The position numbers were made by a program, and so were the translations under genes. From Streptomyces sp. NBC_00370 (GTDB lineage: Bacteria; Actinomycetota; Actinomycetes; Streptomycetales; Streptomycetaceae), in assembly GCF_036084755.1 (NCBI RefSeq), contig NZ_CP107968.1, positions 3,106,501-3,170,500 of the forward strand: DNA of 64,000 nucleotides, in the 5' to 3' direction. Each line of letters starts with the position of its first letter. Within the stretch, counting starts at the first letter, position 1. This document shows, one piece after another, positions 50,359 to 58,377 of the stretch. Under the pieces are notes generated by a model that was given only the letters and a program-made list of their open reading frames with translations, was not told the origin of the DNA and searched no databases.

Positions 50359-50381
50359 CTGGCGTAAGGCCCTTGCGCCAG
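50359..50381. promoter_or_regulatory. 23-bp near-perfect palindrome between HNH-like and HTH genes
   Basis: Arms CTGGCGTAAGG and CCTTGCGCCAG match at 10 of 11 positions around a single central C. It lies 100 bases before the HNH-like start and 117 before the HTH start, a natural operator for the adjacent HTH protein. Confidence 0.55.
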
Positions 50382-50497
50382 TCTCTGGGGAGTTTCGAGG
50401 GGTAATGGAAAAGTTGAATGTCTTCCCGCTCAAGGCATGCTGACGGACAATCAGAAGTGTTTAGTGTTGCGTCCCCTGCATGCCTGGAGGAGCTCTC

Positions 50498-51331
50498 TTG
50501 CCGCACAGACCACCCCGGAAGTGGAAAGAGCTTCCTGCCCACTGCACCGAGGCACACCGACGGTTCGTCACGGCCCTCCGTGCCCTGCGGGAGTGCAGCG
50601 AAGAGACGCAGGAGATGATCGCCCACCGCGCCAATCAGTCGTACTCGACCCTCTCCAACCACCTGAATGGCGGGCGAGTGCCGGAGATCCAGCTACTCAC
50701 CAGCTTCTACAAGGTGGTCAGGGAGGACGCGCTCGCGTCTGGGCACACGGTGCCGCACACTCTCGACGCTCTCCTTGAGATGCGGGTTCACGCACTGGAG
50801 AAGCACTGCGCCTGCTGCACGGTCGGGTTTCCCTCCGACGTACCGGCGGTCACCACCGTTGTCGCTCCGCAGCCTCCGCCAGAGCCGGCTTCGCGGCGCG
50901 TTCGGCGCTCTCCCCGTAAGCCACGGACCGTTCGCTATGCGTCCGGGCGCTCTTTTTCTGCCCTCACGGCACGGGCAAGGGTGCCGGTCCCCCTCCCCGC
51001 GGGGGACCGGCACCCTGAAACGCAGCTTGAAGAACAGTGGGCTGAGCTCGGCACCTTGCGGCGCTATCTTTCCGAGGGCCGTGACAGGGACGCATTCATC
51101 ATGCTGTGGAGTGCCGCTACAAGACTCCCATCGGCTGACGTCCCAATTGTCGTCTCAGCGTGTCGCTCAGCAGGACTGGACGAGGAAGCGAACACCGTCC
51201 TCACCAGTGCCGGCAGGCGCGACGCGCAAGCCGTCCTTAACATCGCATCCGCCTTCCACGACAGGCAGCTCTATGCCGACGCCAGCCTCATACTGACCAC
51301 CGCCACGGAGGCGCAGCAGGAACAGAACTAA
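50498..51331 (+). CDS. Helix-turn-helix protein at the island edge
   Basis: About 277 residues. The N-terminal HTH region (about 18-60, RFVTALRALRECSEETQEMIAHRANQSYSTLSNHLNGGRVP) is of the XRE type with a small metal-like CACCTVGF motif near residue 105. A basic Pro/Arg linker and a helical C-terminus (about 175-277, AELGTLRRYLSEGRDRDAFIMLWSAATRLPSADVPIVVSACRSAGLDEEANTVL) follow, similar to Streptomyces proteins that monitor cell state. A TTG start is proposed because GGAGGAG sits six bases before it; an ATG at 50480 is in frame but lies before that site. Likely regulator of the divergent module B operon. Confidence 0.7.
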   Translation: MPHRPPRKWKELPAHCTEAHRRFVTALRALRECSEETQEMIAHRANQSYSTLSNHLNGGRVPEIQLLTSFYKVVREDALASGHTVPHTLDALLEMRVHALEKHCACCTVGFPSDVPAVTTVVAPQPPPEPASRRVRRSPRKPRTVRYASGRSFSALTARARVPVPLPAGDRHPETQLEEQWAELGTLRRYLSEGRDRDAFIMLWSAATRLPSADVPIVVSACRSAGLDEEANTVLTSAGRRDAQAVLNIASAFHDRQLYADASLILTTATEAQQEQN

Positions 51332-51407
51332 CCCGTGGGTCCGGAGATCGACAGGTCCCCCGACTGGTCTCTCGGGGAGGCATCCGCGGGTGTGAGGGCT
51401 GGCAGGT

Positions 51408-51438
51408 GGGGGCGGGTGGCGTTGGGTGGGGGGTGGGG
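51408..51438 (+). promoter_or_regulatory. G-tract cluster (possible G-quadruplex) before the DinB-like gene
   Basis: Five G runs of 5, 3, 3, 6 and 4 bases (51408-51412, 51414-51416, 51424-51426, 51428-51433, 51435-51438) lie 17-47 bases before the start codon on the coding strand, enough for a quadruplex in DNA or leader RNA. Confidence 0.4.
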
Positions 51439-51455
51439 CTGTTAGCTTCCCCCGC

Positions 51456-51953
51456 ATGATGCGACGTGTGCCGGCTACCGGCGACGAGAAGGAAAGTCTG
51501 TACGTCAGTCTCGACCGGCATCGTGACGCGGTGTTGTGGAAGCTCGACGGGCTTGACGAGGAGCAGGTGCGGCGGCGGATGACGCCGTCGGGGACGTCGT
51601 TGCTCGGGTTGGTGAAGCATCTGGCGTGCAACGAGTACGGGTGGTTCTGCGAGACGTTCGGGCGCGGCATCGAGACGCTGTGGTTCGATCCCGAGGCCGG
51701 GGAGGACATGAGCGTCGAGCCCGACGAGAGCACCGCGAAGATCGTGCACTTCTACGGGCGTTCGCGGACCGAGGCCGACAAGGTGATCTCGGAGCTGGCG
51801 CTCGACGATGTCGGGACGTCCTGGCGGGGCGAGACCGTGTCGATGCGGTGGGCGCTGATTCACATGATCGAGGAGACCGCGCGGCACGCCGGGCATATGG
51901 ATATTTTGCGTGAGCTCGTCGACGGCGCCACGGGTGATCATCCGCCGCTGTAA
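51456..51953 (+). CDS. DinB-family (DUF664) protein
   Basis: A 165-residue four-helix-bundle protein with DinB-type metal-ligand histidines in GLVKHLACNEYGWF and EETARHAGHMDILREL. Many actinobacterial members act as thiol-dependent (mycothiol/bacillithiol-type) transferases or hydrolases; some come from mobile DNA (mini-circle protein). Two adjacent ATG codons (51456, 51459) could serve as start. It stands alone. Confidence 0.85.
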   Translation: MMRRVPATGDEKESLYVSLDRHRDAVLWKLDGLDEEQVRRRMTPSGTSLLGLVKHLACNEYGWFCETFGRGIETLWFDPEAGEDMSVEPDESTAKIVHFYGRSRTEADKVISELALDDVGTSWRGETVSMRWALIHMIEETARHAGHMDILRELVDGATGDHPPL

Positions 51954-52019
51954 TCGGTTCGTCGGTGATCCCCGCGAGCCGGTACGGTACGCGAACTACT
52001 CATGGGGAGGGCATCGTTG

Positions 52020-52790
52020 ATGCAGGTGGGAAGACGAAGACCGGTACGTGGCGCCGCGTTGCTGGCGGGGGTCCTGGCGTTGGTCTGTGTCGCGGGGTGC
52101 GGGGCGCGTGACCCCGACAGGGCGCGGTCTGGTGAGGGGCGCGGCGGGCGTGGGGCGGCTGCTGTCTCGGCGGAGGGGTCGGCTGAGCGGCTGGAGCGGG
52201 ACGGGACCACCATCACCGTGGGCGATTCGGCCGCCGAGCATGCGTTCATGCTGTACGAAGATCCCCGTTGTCCGGTCTGCCAGGAGTTCGAATTGACCGG
52301 GGGTGCCAAGACGATCATGGCGTCCGTGCGGAAGGGCGAACTGAGGGTCCAGTACACCTTGGCTTCCTTCCTGGACGACAGACTGGGGGGACACGGGTCG
52401 GTCAAGGCGGTGAACGCGCTGCGCGCCGCTCTGGAACAGGGGAAATTCGCGGAGTACCACGACGTGCTCTACGCGAACCAGCCCCCTGAGGAAGTCGACG
52501 GGTTCACCGACGGCGAGTTGCTCGCGCTCGCCTCGAAGGTGCCGGGTCTGCGGAGCGAGAGGTTCGACTCGGCGGTCAGGACGATGCGTTACCGGGACTT
52601 CGTCGAAGCGTCGGAAAAGGCCTACGAGGCGGACGGCGCCGGCGGGACACCCGAGTTGCGGGTCGACGGGATCGTTCTCCCTGACGGGGCGCGAGGGTTG
52701 ATTTTCGACAAGGAGTCGACCTCGAAGCTCATCGACATCGCCATGGGCCGGTTCCGGCCGGACCCGCCACGAATGCCCGCCGAGGGCTGA
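52020..52790 (+). CDS. Thioredoxin-fold (DsbA-like) lipoprotein
   Basis: A 256-residue exported protein. The signal peptide ends in lipobox VCVAGCGA. The thioredoxin_4 domain carries the redox motif Cys84-Pro-Val-Cys87 (EDPRCPVCQEFE), an inserted helical part, and the cis-Pro loop in GGTPELRVDG. Likely catalyses disulfide formation or reduction outside the membrane. The ATG at 52020 follows GGGGAGG at about nine bases; an ATG at 52002 is in frame. Confidence 0.88.
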   Translation: MQVGRRRPVRGAALLAGVLALVCVAGCGARDPDRARSGEGRGGRGAAAVSAEGSAERLERDGTTITVGDSAAEHAFMLYEDPRCPVCQEFELTGGAKTIMASVRKGELRVQYTLASFLDDRLGGHGSVKAVNALRAALEQGKFAEYHDVLYANQPPEEVDGFTDGELLALASKVPGLRSERFDSAVRTMRYRDFVEASEKAYEADGAGGTPELRVDGIVLPDGARGLIFDKESTSKLIDIAMGRFRPDPPRMPAEG

Positions 52791-52822
52791 GGTTCGGGGG
52801 GCGGCGCGGGCGGCGGTTCCGG

Positions 52823-53896
52823 TCAGGGGTGCGGGCGTACCACCACCGACGGGCGGTCCTTGCGGGCTTCCGCCAGGCGGAGTTTGGTGAGGACCGCCGC
52901 CACCAGCTCCTGCGGGTGGTCGCGGACCAGGGCCGGGACCGCGCTCACCACGTCCACGCCGTGGGATTCCAGGAGCAGTCGGCGGCGGAGCGTCGCGCGG
53001 TACGCGGTGATGCCCAGGTGGTACTCCTCCGAGTCGACCTCCAACGCCACCCCCGCGTACGGCCAGTACGCGTCGGGTCTCGCCAGGAACGCGCCCGAGG
53101 CGGTGAGGAGGGTGGGGTTCCACAGCGCAGGCGGGACGCGGGCAGCGGTGAGGACGTCGCGGGTCTCGCCTTCGGCGATCGACCGTACGCCCACGCGCAG
53201 TTCGTGGATGACGGCGCGCAGCGCCGGGTTGCGCAGGGCGTGGGACGCGCGGAGTTCGGCACGTAGATCCTCCGGATGACAGCTGGCCCTCTGGACGGTG
53301 TTGGCGAGCACCGCGCGCACCCGGTCCGCCGATGGTTCGTGGCGCGCGAAGTCGGACGCGGCACGGACCGGGCGTACGCACGGGATGCCGTTGACGAGGA
53401 GCGTGGGCGGCCAGCGGGTGGTGCGGCGCAGCCGGACGTACGAGGTGTCGCGCAGGCTGCGGCGGGACGCGACCAGCACCTCGGCGCGGTCCGTCGCCAC
53501 TCCCCGCACCCCGTACAGCGCGAGCGCCGCCTCGCCCGTCAGCACCGCCGTCGCCCCGGACATCGCGCCCGGCCCGGCGCCCGGCCCGGCGCTCGGCCCA
53601 ACGCTCGGTCCGGCGCTCGGTCCGGCCTCCGCCCCCTCCACCGGGCAGGCGCCCGCGCCGCGCGCCGTCACCGCGTACAGGACCGCGCCCAGCAGCCGCT
53701 GCCGCGCGTCCGGGTCGCCGGTCTGTATCAGCACCACCCCCGGCAGCAGCCGCTGCCAGGGCCCGCCGCTCGCGCAGCGGCGGGCGGCGGTGCTCGGGCT
53801 CAGCCCGGTGGCCCGCAACTGGCGGGTGGTGGCCAGCCGTAATTGGCTACGGGCCAGACGATTGACGGCCGCGTCCGCGGCAGTGGTTCTTGGCAT
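52823..53896 (-). CDS. AbiEi-like HTH protein with a C-terminal PD-(D/E)XK-like (DUF559-type) domain
   Basis: About 357 residues. The N-terminus (about 10-70, ARSQLRLATTRQLRATGLSPSTAARRCASGGPWQRLLPGVVLI) resembles the winged-helix domain of AbiEi antitoxins. A Gly/Pro/Ala/Ser repeat (GPSAGPSVGPSAGPGAGPGA) splits the middle domain. The C-terminus has ARPDAYWPYAGVALEVDSEEYH, the D-x(n)-ExD pattern of very-short-patch-type nucleases. Streptomyces genomes carry many such proteins. No AbiEii toxin gene adjoins. Starts at 53920 or 53941 are also possible. Confidence 0.65.
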   Translation of the reverse strand: MPRTTAADAAVNRLARSQLRLATTRQLRATGLSPSTAARRCASGGPWQRLLPGVVLIQTGDPDARQRLLGAVLYAVTARGAGACPVEGAEAGPSAGPSVGPSAGPGAGPGAMSGATAVLTGEAALALYGVRGVATDRAEVLVASRRSLRDTSYVRLRRTTRWPPTLLVNGIPCVRPVRAASDFARHEPSADRVRAVLANTVQRASCHPEDLRAELRASHALRNPALRAVIHELRVGVRSIAEGETRDVLTAARVPPALWNPTLLTASGAFLARPDAYWPYAGVALEVDSEEYHLGITAYRATLRRRLLLESHGVDVVSAVPALVRDHPQELVAAVLTKLRLAEARKDRPSVVVRPHP

Positions 53897-54047
53897 GCCG
53901 GTTCCGTGCCCGGCCGTCATGGACGGGTAACCAACCGTCACTCACTGTTACGTTCTTTTGCGTCCCCCGTTGCGTTCCGCACCTTCCGCTCCTCGTTACG
54001 CTCGACAGCGACCAAGAACAGACAGCCAGACAAGGGTGGGAAACAAC

Positions 54048-54356
54048 ATGGCCAAGATTCCGGCCGCAGCCGTCGCGGCAGGCGGGCTCGTCGGCGGCTA
54101 CGCCGTCGCACGCTGGACGAAGAAGCGCCCCCTCGGCGGCGTGGCGCTGCTCGCCGCCGGCGCCGTCGCTGCGACCCAGTGGCAGCAGGCCGCGGGAACG
54201 AAGGCGACCGTCGCCCTGAGCAGCGCGTACGTCGCCGCCTTCGCCGGGTCGCACCCGCTCGCGAAGAAGCTCGGCGCCTGGCCCGCGGTCTTCGCCTCCG
54301 CCGGCACCGTCGCCGCCGCCTCCTGGGCCGTCACCCGGCGCGCGCAGAATTCCTGA
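54048..54356 (+). CDS. Small conserved hydrophobic protein
   Basis: A 102-residue protein made almost entirely of Ala/Gly/Val-rich helices (about 5-22, 28-48, 52-72, 76-97) with basic connecting loops (RWTKKRP, KKLGAWP, RRAQNS). It has no motif I recognise. AAGGGTGGG precedes the ATG. A strong terminator follows. Confidence 0.7.
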   Translation: MAKIPAAAVAAGGLVGGYAVARWTKKRPLGGVALLAAGAVAATQWQQAAGTKATVALSSAYVAAFAGSHPLAKKLGAWPAVFASAGTVAAASWAVTRRAQNS

Positions 54357-54415
54357 CCGCCGCTGAACGCCCATGGGGTCCGCTCCGTATCTAAGAGCAA
54401 CTCCCCCATGGTGAT

Positions 54416-54456
54416 CGGGCGCGTGAGCGGATCAAGAGGATCCGCTCACGCGCCCG
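54416..54456. terminator. Strong bidirectional terminator between the small membrane protein and DUF445 genes
   Basis: Perfect 18-bp arms (54416-54433 and 54439-54456) with a 5-base loop between convergent genes. Confidence 0.8.
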
Positions 54457-54490
54457 GTGCTTTCACGCCCGGTGCTCTCACCCGCGACTC

Positions 54491-55984
54491 TCACGCACCC
54501 AGCGCCTGCGTGACCGAGTAGATGACCAGCCCCGCCAGCGCACCGACCACCGTGCCGTTGATCCGGATGAACTGCAGGTCACGACCGATGTGCGCCTCGA
54601 TCTTCTTCGACGTGTCGTCCGCGTCCCAGCTCGCGACCGTGTCCGAGATCAGCGACGTGATCTCCGAGCGGTACGTGGAGACGACATACGCGGCGGCGTC
54701 CTCGATCCAGCCCTCCAGCTTCCCCTGGAGCCTGCTGTCCGTCGCCAGCCGCGCGCCCAGCGAGAGCAGCGAGGCGCGCGCCCGCAGGCGCAGTTCGCTG
54801 TGGTCGTCGTCCGCCGCCGAGATGATCATGGCGCGTACGGAGGACCAGGCCGAGGCGATGACGTCCTGTACCTCGGGCCGCGACAGCAGATCCGACTTCA
54901 GCCGCTCGACGCGCTCCTTCGTCTCGGCGTCCGACTGCAGGTCCGCCGCGAAGTCCACCAGGAAGCGGTCGATGGCGCCGCGCGCCGGGTGGGCGGGCAT
55001 GTCGCGCATCTCGGTGAGGAAGCGCAGCAGCTCCTTGTAGACGCGGTCGCCGATCTTGCGGTCCACGAACCGCGGCGTCCAGCCGGGCGCGCCGCCCTGC
55101 ACCGCGTCCATCACCGAGTCGCCGTGCATGACCAGCCAGTCGTGCGCGCGCGAGCAGATCAGGTCGACGGCGCGGTGGTGCGCCCCGTCCGCCACGACCT
55201 TGTCGAGGGTCTTGCCGATGCCGGGCGCGACCTCGGCCGCGTTCGCCCTGCGGGTGATCGCCTCGCCGACGACCGCCTGGACGTCGGAGTCGCGCAGCAC
55301 GGTCAGGGCGCCGCGCAGCGCCGTGGAGAGCTCGGCGGTGACCCGGTCGGCGTGGTCGGGCTCCGCGAGCCAGGCGCCGAGCCTGCCGCCGATGCCGAGG
55401 GCGCGCAGCCGGGCCCGTACGACGTCGGCGGAGAGGAAATTCTCCCCGACGAACGCGCCGAGCGACGTCCCGAGCTGGTCTTTCTTGTTCGGGATGATCG
55501 CGGTATGCGGGATGCGCACGCCCAAGGGGTAGCGGAAGAGCGCCGTCACGGCGAACCAGTCGGCCAGCGCGCCGACCATGCCCGCCTCGGCCGCCGCAGC
55601 GACGTAGCCGGGCCAGCCGCCCACGCCCGAGTTCTTCGCCCAGGTCGCGAGTACGTAGACCACGGCGACCAGCAGCAACAGGCCGGTGGCGGTGGTCTTC
55701 ATCCGGCGCACACCGCGGCGCTTCTCCTCGTCCGCCGCCGTGTACGAGAACGCCGGCAGCGGCGACCGCCCCCCGGGCCCCGGCCCTCCTGAACCGGGCC
55801 CCGACCGTCCTGAACCGGGCCCCGAGCCACCAGACCCTGACCCTCCGGACCCCGGCCCCACCGAGCCCGGCCCCGCGGAATTCGGCGCGCCGGGAACCTC
55901 CGGGGCCTCCGCGGCCTCTTCCCCTGTGCCCGCGTCCGCCGGGGCGCCGTCTCTTGACGCCTCGACCGGATTCGTACGTTCCAT
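54491..55984 (-). CDS. DUF445 family membrane protein
   Basis: A 497-residue protein. A disordered Gly/Pro/Ser-rich N-terminus (about 15-75, repeated GPGSGGSG units) precedes helix TATGLLLLVAVVYVLATWA, the family signature AGMVGALADWFAVTALFRYPLGVRIPHTAIIPNKKDQLG, a long helical region and a C-terminal helix GTVVGALAGLVIYSVTQAL. DUF445 proteins are widespread with unknown function. The ATG at 55984 follows GTGGAGCGC. Confidence 0.88.
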   Translation of the reverse strand: MERTNPVEASRDGAPADAGTGEEAAEAPEVPGAPNSAGPGSVGPGSGGSGSGGSGPGSGRSGPGSGGPGPGGRSPLPAFSYTAADEEKRRGVRRMKTTATGLLLLVAVVYVLATWAKNSGVGGWPGYVAAAAEAGMVGALADWFAVTALFRYPLGVRIPHTAIIPNKKDQLGTSLGAFVGENFLSADVVRARLRALGIGGRLGAWLAEPDHADRVTAELSTALRGALTVLRDSDVQAVVGEAITRRANAAEVAPGIGKTLDKVVADGAHHRAVDLICSRAHDWLVMHGDSVMDAVQGGAPGWTPRFVDRKIGDRVYKELLRFLTEMRDMPAHPARGAIDRFLVDFAADLQSDAETKERVERLKSDLLSRPEVQDVIASAWSSVRAMIISAADDDHSELRLRARASLLSLGARLATDSRLQGKLEGWIEDAAAYVVSTYRSEITSLISDTVASWDADDTSKKIEAHIGRDLQFIRINGTVVGALAGLVIYSVTQALGA

Positions 55985-56142
55985 GCGCTCCACCCGTCCG
56001 CGTACGCATTCGTTCCTCAGACCTGCCCGTAAGACCTGCCCGTACGCATTGTCCCTCTTGAGGTACTCCCGGGGCGCACGACGAGTTCCCTCGTCATGTC
56101 GGATGATTGTCAGAGCAGTGAAGAGTGAGGGGAGCCGGGGGT

Positions 56143-57483
56143 ATGACCAGAAGACACGGATATGCCCTGTTCGGGTCGCTCGTCGGGGTAGTGACCCTGG
56201 TGTGTGCAGCCATATTCGCCGGGTTCACCTTCCTCGGCCCCTCGCCCCTGCGCGCCACCGACCAGTCGAAGAACCCCGGCGAGACCCATAACCGGCTGAG
56301 CAGGGCGGCGCCCGCGGCGTCCGGCGCCTGGGTCGGCTCCTGGGCGGCGGCGCCCGCGGGGGCCGAGCCGGGGCTGCCGAACGGGCTCCCCGGCCGCTCC
56401 ATCCGCAACGTGGTGCACACCAGCATCGGCGGCACCGGCGCCCGGATCACCTTCTCCAACCGTTTCGGCTCCGCGCCCCTCATGATCGGCCACGCCTCCG
56501 TGGCGCAGCAGTCGCAGCGGTCCGACCCCGGCAGCCGCAGCGGCGGCGCCCAGGCCCTCACCGGCACCATGCGGCGGCTGACCTTCGGCCGCCACGCGGT
56601 CGTGACGGTCGCCCCCGGCCGGCAGATCGTCAGCGACCCGGTGCGGCTGCGCGTCCCTGACGACAGCGACCTGCTGGTGACGCTGTACACACCGGTCGCG
56701 GGTGGCTCCGTCACCTACCACGCGCACGCCCAGCAGACCTCGTACCTCGCGACCGGCGACCGTACGGAGGACGCCGGCGGCGCCGCGTACACCCGGCCGA
56801 CCACCCACTGGCGCTACGTCACCGGCGTCGACGTCCTGAACCAGCGCGCGCGGGGCGCCGTCGTCACCTTCGGCGACTCGATCACCGACGGCCAGGGCTC
56901 GGCGCAGGGCCGCAACCACCGCTGGCCCGACGTGCTCGCCGACCGGCTGCGCGAGAGCCGCTACGGCGTGCTCAACGAAGGCATCGGCGGCAACCAGCTG
57001 CTGAACGACGGACTCGCCAGGGGCGCGGGCCAGAGCGGCCTCGCCCGCTTCGACAGCGACGTGCTCGACCGGGCCGGCGTCAGGACCGTCGTCATCGACC
57101 TCGGCATCAACGACATCCTGCGCGGGCAGCAGCGCGACCCGTCCAGGATCACCGCGGGTCTCCGCGCGCTCACCCGGCGCGCACACGCCCACGGGCTGCG
57201 CGTGGTGGGCTCCACGCTGACCCCGATGGGCGGCCACATCGGTTTCGACGCCGGCCAGAGGGCCGTACGGGACCAGGTGAACGCCGCGATCCGGGCGGGC
57301 GGGATCTTCGACTCCGTCGTCGACTTCGACAAGGCGCTGCGCGACCCGTACGCCCCCGACCGGCTCGCGCCCCGCTACGACTCGGGCGACGGGCTGCACC
57401 CCAACGACGCCGGGTACGAGGCGATGGCGCACACCGTCGACCTGGCGCAGCTCACGGGCAAGGCGGCGGCCACACAGCTCTGA
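56143..57483 (+). CDS. Secreted SGNH/GDSL hydrolase
   Basis: A 446-residue exported esterase-like enzyme. The signal or anchor helix (about 8-35) is followed by an N-terminal beta domain (about 60-235) and the SGNH domain: block I FGDSITDG with Ser246, block II GIGGN, block III GINDI, block V DGLHPND with Asp416 and His419. Substrates of this secreted group include acyl esters and polysaccharide acetyl groups. The ATG at 56143 follows GAGGGGAG. A repeat array follows its stop codon. Confidence 0.9.
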   Translation: MTRRHGYALFGSLVGVVTLVCAAIFAGFTFLGPSPLRATDQSKNPGETHNRLSRAAPAASGAWVGSWAAAPAGAEPGLPNGLPGRSIRNVVHTSIGGTGARITFSNRFGSAPLMIGHASVAQQSQRSDPGSRSGGAQALTGTMRRLTFGRHAVVTVAPGRQIVSDPVRLRVPDDSDLLVTLYTPVAGGSVTYHAHAQQTSYLATGDRTEDAGGAAYTRPTTHWRYVTGVDVLNQRARGAVVTFGDSITDGQGSAQGRNHRWPDVLADRLRESRYGVLNEGIGGNQLLNDGLARGAGQSGLARFDSDVLDRAGVRTVVIDLGINDILRGQQRDPSRITAGLRALTRRAHAHGLRVVGSTLTPMGGHIGFDAGQRAVRDQVNAAIRAGGIFDSVVDFDKALRDPYAPDRLAPRYDSGDGLHPNDAGYEAMAHTVDLAQLTGKAAATQL

Positions 57484-57501
57484 CGGCGGTTACGACGGAC
57501 A

Positions 57502-57641
57502 GCGCACCGGCCACGGACCACGTACCGGCCACAGGCCCGCGCGCACCGGCCACCGTCCACGTACCGGCCACAGGCCCGTGCCGACTACAGGCCGCGCACC
57601 GGCCACGGGCCACCTACCGGCCACCGGCCACGTACCGGCTA
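57502..57641. repeat. 39-bp period repeat array after the SGNH hydrolase
   Basis: Units beginning GCGCACCGGCCAC start at 57502, 57541 and 57594. The first two match at nearly all of 37 bases; the third is diverged and shortened. CCGGCCAC occurs about ten times in all. The array fills the gap between convergent genes and reaches the DUF1707 stop. No terminator hairpin is obvious, so the array may play that role. Confidence 0.7.
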
Positions 57642-58346
57642 CAACTCCTTGCGGGGCGACCTCTTCTTCTCCAGCCGGTCCCGCTCCCGCTGCTCCTTGA
57701 GCCGCCGCTTGTCCGCCTGCCGCAGTTTGCGGTCCACCCCGACCCCGCCCATCAGCGCGAACCCGGTCACGATCACCTTCGGCGAACCGGCGCTGATGCC
57801 GCCCTCGGCGCTGCTCCCCGACTCGCCGAAGCCGCCCATGAAGCCCCAGCCGGTGACCTCGACGTCCATGTCCGGCGGTACGACGACACCGACACCGCCC
57901 ATGAGGGCGAAGCAGCGGATCACGGTCACCCGGTCCTCGAACCGGGCCTCGCGCAGATCGATCTCGCCGCCGCCCATGAACACGGCCGCGGTGAACTTGC
58001 GGCCCACGGTCCAGCCGCCCTTGCGGCCGAAGCCGCCCCAGAACGCGAACGCCCCGCCGGAGGTGGCCTTTCCCCGCCCGACCAGACCCGCCCAGCGGTC
58101 GCCGCCCTCGTGCCGGGCCGCGTCCCCGCCCGGCCTGCGGGCCAGGTCCGTCGTCGTCCCCGGGGCGGGCAGGTCGCGCACCAGCGGCGTCAACTCACCG
58201 TGTGTACGGGCCTGGTAGGCCGCACCGAGGCGTTCGTCGAACTCCTCCATGTCGAGCCGGCCCTCGGCCACGGCCTCGCGCAAGCGCTCGGCGACCTGTT
58301 CCCGCTCGGCATCAGAAGCGCGCGTCTCGCCCCGTTCATCGGTCAT
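57639..58346 (-). CDS. DUF1707 protein with LiaF-like C-terminal domain
   Basis: A 235-residue protein. DUF1707 (about 8-60, RASDAEREQVAERLREAVAEGRLDMEEFDERLGAAYQARTHGEL) is followed by a linker and a beta-rich domain repeating FMGGGEIDLREARFED, FALMGGVGVVVPPDMDV and FALMGGVGVDRK, as in LiaF/cell-wall-active-antibiotic response proteins. No membrane helix is seen, so it may be cytoplasmic. The highly charged C-terminus (KRRLKEQRERDRLEKKRSPRK) is unusual. Confidence 0.85.
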   Translation of the reverse strand: MTDERGETRASDAEREQVAERLREAVAEGRLDMEEFDERLGAAYQARTHGELTPLVRDLPAPGTTTDLARRPGGDAARHEGGDRWAGLVGRGKATSGGAFAFWGGFGRKGGWTVGRKFTAAVFMGGGEIDLREARFEDRVTVIRCFALMGGVGVVVPPDMDVEVTGWGFMGGFGESGSSAEGGISAGSPKVIVTGFALMGGVGVDRKLRQADKRRLKEQRERDRLEKKRSPRKEL

Positions 58347-58377
58347 GTCAGCAGACTAGTAGCCGACGAGGCGCACG

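Noticed and set aside
51355..51378. Terminator of the HTH gene
   Set aside because: Only six or seven base pairs and no T run; too weak to report as a terminator.
52823..53896. Type IV toxin-antitoxin locus
   Set aside because: Only an AbiEi-like HTH domain is seen; no AbiEii nucleotidyltransferase gene adjoins on either side.
57502..57641. CRISPR-like array
   Set aside because: Units are directly adjacent and spacers are absent; it is a degenerate tandem repeat.
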